Below are positions 5,485-9,976 of a DNA stretch of 9,976 nucleotides, piece after piece; the stretch's first letter is position 1, and each line of letters begins with the position of its first letter. Under the pieces are notes generated by a model. It was not told the DNA's origin, did not search any database, and saw only the letters and a program-made list of their open reading frames with translations. The stretch is taken from positions 1-9,976 of the forward strand of contig JAICPV010000051.1 in assembly GCA_025929655.1 (NCBI GenBank). The letters are read 5' to 3'. Made by a program: the position numbers and the translations under genes. The stretch is from Pyrinomonadaceae bacterium. GTDB lineage: Bacteria; Acidobacteriota; Blastocatellia; Pyrinomonadales; Pyrinomonadaceae.

Positions 5485-7026
5485 ATGTTCGACGCATTCA
5501 GCCATCAAATCCCTGTTTCAGCCAAAGGCCCGAGCCGCAATACCGCCATTCTTTTGATAGCGTTCGGACTCATGACGGTAGGGGCACTGAGCCTTTTCGC
5601 GCTGTTCCTGGGGACGGATAATTTCCCGGTAAACATCGAGCGGCCGTACCTTATCCCATGGGTGATCGCGACCGGTATCGTGGTGATCGTTCCCTGCTTG
5701 ATACTAAAGTCGAAAAACGAGCTTAATTTCACTAATCCGCTGGTTTACGCGGCGTTGACGTATTTTTTCCCGATGTTTTTTTTGGGGGGCTGGAGCCTCA
5801 CCTTCGGGCTTTCGAATTATTATTTCCTCAATTACGTCGTGGATCCCGAATACACCTTCCCGCTCACCTTCCTTTATATAATGGTGGGGTTCGCGGGGCT
5901 GGCAGTCGGGTACTTCATTCCGAAAGCGAAGGCGATCGGCAACTTCCTTTCGACGAAGCTGCCGGCGTGGGATTTCACCCCGACAGAGATCATTCTGTCA
6001 TGCGTGTTTTGCCTCGCCGCTGCATTTTGCATAAACATCATCGCTCTCGAATTCGGCCAGATCGGATACCAGGCCGGAGACATCGAGTACGGCGACACGG
6101 GCAGCATGGTATCGTACCTCGCAACGCTGCTTCCTACTTCGTCATTTCTATTATGGGTCGCTTTTTTTAAGTTAGAGAAATGGAACGTATTGCACGCCGT
6201 GGTTCTTGCCGTTCAATCGGTAACCGCGGTCTTCATGCTGATAATCCAGGGCGGACGTAGCAGTCTGCTTTATTTCGCGGTGCTCGGCATAGGCGCATTC
6301 GTCATTGCGAAACGAAAGGTGAGCGCTAAACACTGGGCCGTTTTTGCAGGCGCACTTTTGGTGTGCCTGATCGCGGGGACCTTCTACGGCACAAAATTCC
6401 GCGAACTGAAGGGCCATCACGACCGGGTGTCCGTCACCGAATACGGTTCGCTCGCTGCCGAATCGCTTGGCAAATTCGGCACTTCCGACCCGCTGCAGGA
6501 ACTGTCCGCTTCGGGTGCTCTGCTGGCTGACAGGCTCGAGATCGTCAGTGCGTTCGCGGTGGTCGTGTCAAATTACGAAGCGCTGGCGCCTTACGAAGCG
6601 GCGTACGGACTGGACAACAGCATCTGGACCTACACATGGACGGCGCTCATCCCGCGCATTATTTGGAAGGACAAACCGATAATAGCGGACAATTACTCAT
6701 ATAACGAGCTGTACTTCGACCACGGCGGATTCGGGCTTTCGCTTACCGCGATGGGCGATCTGCTGAGGAATTACGGTCCGATCGGCGTGCCCATCGGTAT
6801 GATCGTCCTCGGTTTTGGTATCAGGATCTTTTATTCGATGCTGGTCGAAGGCGTTCCGTTCTCGATCTGGAAGGCGACGGTTTACTTCATCGTCATTACA
6901 AAGGTAAGTTACGACGGTTTCTACGGCGAGATCCTTCCGATCGTTATCCGCGTGTCGGCAGTTATCTTCTTCCAGTTTCTCATTCTGCGCCTGGTTGTTA
7001 AGTTTCTTCGCGGTATGCGGGCGTAA
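5485..7026 (+). CDS. Wzy-like O-antigen / oligosaccharide repeat-unit polymerase family membrane protein
   Basis: A 513-residue polytopic inner-membrane protein with roughly 11-12 hydrophobic segments (about 20-43, 56-74, 84-105, 126-145, 168-187, 208-229, 235-255, 260-276, 284-301, 432-452, 462-475, 484-507). Between 302 and 431 is one long loop, the usual place of the catalytic loop in Wzy-type polymerases and O-antigen ligases. Family-like motifs are QGGRSS (255-260), an Arg in LLADRLE (350), ALIPRIIWKDKP (387-398) and GFGLSLTAMGDLLRNYGPIG (415-434). These enzymes join undecaprenyl-linked glycan repeats on the periplasmic face. No glycosyltransferase, flippase or chain-length regulator is beside it, so it is an orphan in this window and its glycan is unknown. 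It could instead be a ligase-type relative. The start lacks a Shine-Dalgarno. Its stop is 10 bp from that of the convergent c-di-GMP gene. Confidence 0.72.
   Translation: MFDAFSHQIPVSAKGPSRNTAILLIAFGLMTVGALSLFALFLGTDNFPVNIERPYLIPWVIATGIVVIVPCLILKSKNELNFTNPLVYAALTYFFPMFFLGGWSLTFGLSNYYFLNYVVDPEYTFPLTFLYIMVGFAGLAVGYFIPKAKAIGNFLSTKLPAWDFTPTEIILSCVFCLAAAFCINIIALEFGQIGYQAGDIEYGDTGSMVSYLATLLPTSSFLLWVAFFKLEKWNVLHAVVLAVQSVTAVFMLIIQGGRSSLLYFAVLGIGAFVIAKRKVSAKHWAVFAGALLVCLIAGTFYGTKFRELKGHHDRVSVTEYGSLAAESLGKFGTSDPLQELSASGALLADRLEIVSAFAVVVSNYEALAPYEAAYGLDNSIWTYTWTALIPRIIWKDKPIIADNYSYNELYFDHGGFGLSLTAMGDLLRNYGPIGVPIGMIVLGFGIRIFYSMLVEGVPFSIWKATVYFIVITKVSYDGFYGEILPIVIRVSAVIFFQFLILRLVVKFLRGMRA
5776..5789 (+). 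repeat. T8G6 homopolymer tract inside the polymerase gene
   Basis: Eight T followed directly by six G encode Phe-Phe-Leu-Gly-Gly (residues 98-102). A second run, T7, is at 6162-6168, where both alternative frames hit a stop within a few codons. Such runs are prone to slippage and would switch the membrane protein off. The runs are also partly explained by hydrophobic codon use. Confidence 0.5.
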
Positions 7027-7036
7027 ACGGGTTGCC

Positions 7037-9655
7037 TTAAAGAGGCATTCGTCCCCGCCTTTTCATTAGGAATTCATCCATGTCCCCGGGTGTCAGCGGT
7101 TTTGCAAAATGAAATCCCTGGCCGGCCTCGCATCCCAATATCTGCAGCTGGTCGATCTGTCCTTTGTTCTCGATCCCTTCGGCGATCGTTTTCAGGTTCA
7201 ATGAATCCCCCATCATTATTATCGCGCGTGCTACGGCATTGCCTTCGCTGCCCTGGCCGAGTTTGTCGATGAACGATTTGTCGATCTTCAAAATATCGAT
7301 CGGGAACCGCTGCAGATAGCTGAGGCTTGAGTAACCGGTTCCGAAATCATCGATCGCAAGCCGGGCACCGATCTTCTTCAGCTCGTGTAGTTTCGCGATC
7401 GTAGCTTCGGTGTCCTGCATCATGAAGCTTTCCGTGATCTCGAGAATCAGCGATTTGGGCGGGAGCCCCGACTCTCTTAGGGCCCGGCTGACCATATCCA
7501 CAAGCTCCGCCTGTTGAAACTGACGAATGGAAATATTTACGGTTACGGAAACGTCGATACCGTTCTCGTCGCGCCATTCCTGAACCTGACGGCACGCTTC
7601 CACCAATATCCAGTCGCCAAGCGGCACAATTAGATTGGTTTCTTCCGCGAGGGGAATGAACTTGATCGGGCTGAGCATTCCCAGGCGCGGATGCATCCAG
7701 CGAACGAGGGCCTCCATGCCAAGCATTTCCTGCGATTCGAGATCAAGTATGGGCTGGTAATGAAGGACGAACTCCTTCTCCTCGATACCGCGTCTCAGGT
7801 CGTCCTCGAGTTCGATCCGTTCCATCAGGGCCGCGTGCATTTTCTGTTCGAATACGACGAATTTTCCTTTGCCCTGGCTTTTCGCCAGGTACATCGCCAG
7901 GTCGGCATTCCGAAGCAATTCCTCCGACTGCAGGGCGTCGCTGGAGCTTGCTGCAATACCAATGCTCGTACCCACGTAGATCTCTTTGCCCTCGATCACA
8001 AACGGCTGACGAAATACGGAGAGAATTCGCTCGGCGATCATCAACGATTCGTCCGATCGGTACATCTGTTCGACAAGCACTGCGAATTCGTCACCGCCCA
8101 GGCGCGCCGCGGTATCAGCGCTCCGCAGGCAATCCTGCAGACGCTCGGCCACGAGTATCAGGAGCTTATCACCGGCGGCGTGGCCCAGAGAATCGTTGAT
8201 CGCTTTGAAGTTATCCAGATCGAGGAATAGCACGGCGAGCGACGAATTGTTGCGTGCAAGCTTCGATAGCGCGTGGTCGACGCGGTCTTTGAAAAGCGCG
8301 CGGTTGGCGATCTTCGTGAGCGGATCGTGCAGTGCCTGGTGCGTCAGCTGCTGTTCGAGCGATTTGCGCTCGGTGACGTCCATCATCGAGCCGAGCATTC
8401 GCAGCGGTTTTGCGCTTTCGTCATATACGACGTAACCGCGGTCGATCACGAAAGCGTACGTGCCGTCGGCCCGCCGAAAACGGTATTCGTCCTGCCAATT
8501 AGATTTTCCGCTGTCGATATGGCGATGAATATCGTTTACGACGCGATCTGAGTCTTCCGAATGGATGCGGCTGACCCACGAATCGAGTCCTGAACCGATC
8601 TCATCTGCCTTATAACCGAACAGCTTCTGAAAGCCTTGGTTCCACCAAACGTCGTTCGATGTGAGGTCCCAGTCCCAGACAGCGTCGCTCGTCGCGCGCG
8701 CGACCAATTCGAACCTTTCCTGGCTGACCTTTAACGCTTCCTCGCTCTTTTTGCGTTCGATGGCAAGTGCGATCTGCTCGGCTACAGAGGTGAGAAGCTC
8801 GACATCCCGATAAGTGTACGTATCCGAATTCTCGTAATCCTGGACCACCAGCACTCCAATAACGCCATCGGGGGTTTTGAGCGGAACGCCGAGCCATATC
8901 GGTGAATCCGTACCGACATTCTCGACCTCGCCGGCTTCGATCAGTTTCTTGGCGTCGGCATCTGTGAAAAGCATCGAGCGCCCCTGCCGGAAAACGTACG
9001 CGCTCAAGCTGCGGCCCACCCTTAGCGGCGCCGGCATCGGATCGTACTTATCGACCCAAAACTGCATCGTCAGCATCTCGGTTTCCGGATCGAACAGGGC
9101 GACGAAGAAATTTTCCGCATAAACGATCTTCTTGATCGTGCGGTGGACGAGTTGAAAGAATTCTTCGAGGTTGGCGGTCGTGGCGGCTCCGTGAATGATA
9201 CGCGAGATCGCCCTTGACTCGGCCTCGAGACGCTTCCGCTTTGTTTGGTCGCGAGCGACGCAGATAAGTTTTTGCGATTCCGACTGTGCGTCGAAGATGC
9301 TCGATGTCGAAACCGAAACCGGAAAAAGGCTGCCGTCCTTCCGACGGCATTTCATTTCGAATCGGTTACCGGCGATGCTCTTGTGCAGCGATTTCGCGAA
9401 CATCCGTTCGAAAAAACTCCGGTTGCGCGTCAGCAGTTCCACGTGGCTTCCGATCAACTCTTCTTCGCAGTAACCGGTCATTTCGAAGGTTGCGGGATTT
9501 ACGCGTTCGATCATCGCTTCCGAGTCGATGACCAGGATCGCGTCGTTTATTGAAGCGAAAATGCTGTCGCCGAGGCTGTACTCGTCGTTCACGACGCCGA
9601 GCCCGTCAAGCGGTGAGAAAGCGTAGCCCGAATTATTAAAGTCGACCGGATTCAT
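7037..9655 (-). CDS. PAS-GAF-PAS sensor with GGDEF diguanylate cyclase and EAL phosphodiesterase domains
   Basis: An 872-residue protein with no signal peptide or membrane segment, hence a cytosolic c-di-GMP enzyme. Order: PAS about 27-140 (NPATFEMTGY, ending VARDQTKRKRLE), GAF about 150-303, a PAS_3-type domain about 313-432 (WDWDLTSNDVWWN, ending MDVTERKSLEQQL), GGDEF about 436-603, EAL about 615-865. The cyclase looks active: the active-site motif is RLGGDEF (GGDEF at 520-524), the metal Asp is in LDLDNFKAIND (479), and the allosteric RxxD I-site RSAD (511-514) sits exactly five residues before GGDEF. The EAL half also looks intact: MEALVRW (Glu648), VNIS, LEITES, IDDFGTGYSSLSYL (Asp769, Asp770), LKIDKSFI, AEGIE (Glu826) and GCEAGQG. 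It can plausibly make and degrade c-di-GMP, with the sensors setting the balance; the ligands are unknown. The start lacks a good Shine-Dalgarno but follows a strong promoter. Confidence 0.95.
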   Translation of the reverse strand: MNPVDFNNSGYAFSPLDGLGVVNDEYSLGDSIFASINDAILVIDSEAMIERVNPATFEMTGYCEEELIGSHVELLTRNRSFFERMFAKSLHKSIAGNRFEMKCRRKDGSLFPVSVSTSSIFDAQSESQKLICVARDQTKRKRLEAESRAISRIIHGAATTANLEEFFQLVHRTIKKIVYAENFFVALFDPETEMLTMQFWVDKYDPMPAPLRVGRSLSAYVFRQGRSMLFTDADAKKLIEAGEVENVGTDSPIWLGVPLKTPDGVIGVLVVQDYENSDTYTYRDVELLTSVAEQIALAIERKKSEEALKVSQERFELVARATSDAVWDWDLTSNDVWWNQGFQKLFGYKADEIGSGLDSWVSRIHSEDSDRVVNDIHRHIDSGKSNWQDEYRFRRADGTYAFVIDRGYVVYDESAKPLRMLGSMMDVTERKSLEQQLTHQALHDPLTKIANRALFKDRVDHALSKLARNNSSLAVLFLDLDNFKAINDSLGHAAGDKLLILVAERLQDCLRSADTAARLGGDEFAVLVEQMYRSDESLMIAERILSVFRQPFVIEGKEIYVGTSIGIAASSSDALQSEELLRNADLAMYLAKSQGKGKFVVFEQKMHAALMERIELEDDLRRGIEEKEFVLHYQPILDLESQEMLGMEALVRWMHPRLGMLSPIKFIPLAEETNLIVPLGDWILVEACRQVQEWRDENGIDVSVTVNISIRQFQQAELVDMVSRALRESGLPPKSLILEITESFMMQDTEATIAKLHELKKIGARLAIDDFGTGYSSLSYLQRFPIDILKIDKSFIDKLGQGSEGNAVARAIIMMGDSLNLKTIAEGIENKGQIDQLQILGCEAGQGFHFAKPLTPGDMDEFLMKRRGRMPL

Positions 9656-9697
9656 TTATCTGGGTGGTCGCCGGGAGCGGCGTAGAGGCTGGTTTAG

Positions 9698-9730
9698 AAA
9701 AGGCGAACACGCGAGAAAAGCGCGCCTTTT
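9698..9730. repeat. 8-bp inverted repeat in the c-di-GMP gene leader
   Basis: AAAAGGCG (9698-9705) pairs perfectly with CGCCTTTT (9723-9730) across 17 nt that contain further CGCG self-complementarity. Leftward it resembles a weak terminator, ending in TTTT. The predicted start of the promoter at 9732-9760 falls within the first arm, so that transcript would lack part of the stem. A role in attenuation is therefore doubtful. Confidence 0.4.
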
Positions 9731-9731
9731 G

Positions 9732-9760
9732 ATGATGAATTAAACGTTGTTTAATGTCAA
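9732..9760 (-). promoter_or_regulatory. Strong sigma-70-type promoter for the GGDEF-EAL gene
   Basis: Reading leftward, a consensus -35 TTGACA (9760-9755) is followed after exactly 17 nt by CATCAT (9737-9732), 4 of 6 to the -10 consensus. The predicted start near 9725 gives a leader of about 70 nt to the ATG at 9655. It is the best complete promoter in the window. Confidence 0.7.
9739..9755. promoter_or_regulatory. Palindromic operator within the promoter spacer
   Basis: ATTAAAC-GTT-GTTTAAT is a perfect 7-3-7 palindrome lying between the -10 and -35 and touching the first base of the -35. A dimeric repressor bound here would block RNA polymerase. Some MerR-type activators also bind in spacers, though usually longer ones of 19-20 bp, so repression is the better guess at 17 bp. 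The regulator is not in the window. Confidence 0.55.
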
Positions 9761-9823
9761 TCGCTTTTTTCCGGGGGCGAGTCGATTCAGTGTGAGGCGA
9801 CATTCTACATGCGATAACTGGGC

Positions 9824-9829
9824 TATAAT
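9824..9829 (+). promoter_or_regulatory. Consensus -10 box directly before trmFO
   Basis: A perfect TATAAT is followed by 7 nt and then the GTG start at 9837, so transcription would begin at or within a base or two of the start codon. No good -35 is seen at 16-18 bp upstream (CATTCT at 9801-9806). There is no Shine-Dalgarno, consistent with a leaderless mRNA. Confidence 0.5.
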
Positions 9830-9836
9830 CGGCAGC

Positions 9837-9976
9837 GTGAGTGAATGTTTTGTTAATGTTGTCGGCGGGGGATTGGCGGGAGTTGAAGCTGCATGGCAGG
9901 CTGCGACGCTGGGGGCAAAAGTGCGGCTTTATGAAATGCGCCCTGTCACCCAAACACCAGCACATCGGACCGACAA
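9837..9976 (+). CDS. trmFO: TrmFO, folate-dependent tRNA (uracil-54-C5)-methyltransferase, 5' part
   Basis: The first 46 codons are present; the gene runs off the right edge. TrmFO is a cytoplasmic FAD enzyme that uses methylenetetrahydrofolate to form 5-methyluridine at position 54 in the tRNA T-loop. The N-terminal dinucleotide-binding motif VNVVGGGLAGVEAAWQAA begins at residue 6 and is followed by GAKVRLYEMRP and QTPAHRTD, which are highly characteristic of TrmFO and separate it from the related MnmG. A GTG start at 9837 gives the usual very short lead-in to the FAD motif. An in-frame GTG at 9792 is possible but would add 15 unneeded residues and lie upstream of the TATAAT. The gene is divergent from the GGDEF-EAL gene. 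Confidence 0.93.
   Translation, partial: MSECFVNVVGGGLAGVEAAWQAATLGAKVRLYEMRPVTQTPAHRTD

Noticed and set aside
9698..9730. Attenuator in the leader of the c-di-GMP gene
   Set aside because: The stem looks terminator-like leftward, but the predicted transcription start falls inside the first arm, so the transcript would not contain the full hairpin.
9636..9965. Leftward 109-codon open frame at the right edge
   Set aside because: It overlaps the well-identified trmFO start and the c-di-GMP promoter, and has no family features.

Overview
The window looks like chromosomal DNA of an Acidobacteriota member, possibly near the Blastocatellia (lineage is inference). The best marker is the secreted von Willebrand A protein at 3995-5167, which resembles the acidobacterial VWFA-related family. 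The very large secreted beta-propeller/amidohydrolase fusion and the use of TrmFO fit that. Base composition is moderate in GC. I see no tRNA, rRNA, CRISPR array, insertion sequence, integrase or phage gene.

Layout. Positions 1-5167 are all transcribed leftward. In transcription order they are a VWFA-domain secreted protein (5167-3995) closed by a clear intrinsic terminator (3959-3989), then a 1113-residue exported TolB-type propeller plus amidohydrolase protein (3826-485) with its own candidate promoter and a leader stem-loop. The ClpS N-degron adaptor follows (359-48), and then the first 15 codons of a further gene (46-1) that starts one base after the clpS stop behind a strong ribosome binding site. 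A 317-bp divergent intergenic region with three inverted repeats (5168-5484) separates this block from a rightward Wzy-like polysaccharide polymerase (5485-7026). That gene converges, with only 10 bp between stop codons, on a leftward PAS-GAF-PAS-GGDEF-EAL cyclic-di-GMP enzyme (9655-7037). The right edge holds the start of a rightward trmFO gene (9837 onward), divergent from the c-di-GMP gene.

How the genes may relate. The left block mixes envelope or exported proteins with a protein-turnover adaptor, and no single pathway is evident. The polymerase and the c-di-GMP enzyme are neighbours, and c-di-GMP commonly controls exopolysaccharide. They are convergent rather than co-operonic, so the link is only suggestive. 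The most informative non-coding signals are a perfect 7-3-7 palindrome filling the spacer of a good sigma-70-type promoter in front of the c-di-GMP gene, and -10 elements placed almost on the start codon of both rightward genes, which suggests leaderless or near-leaderless mRNAs. I found no evidence of a clearly new defence, mobile or biosynthetic system here.
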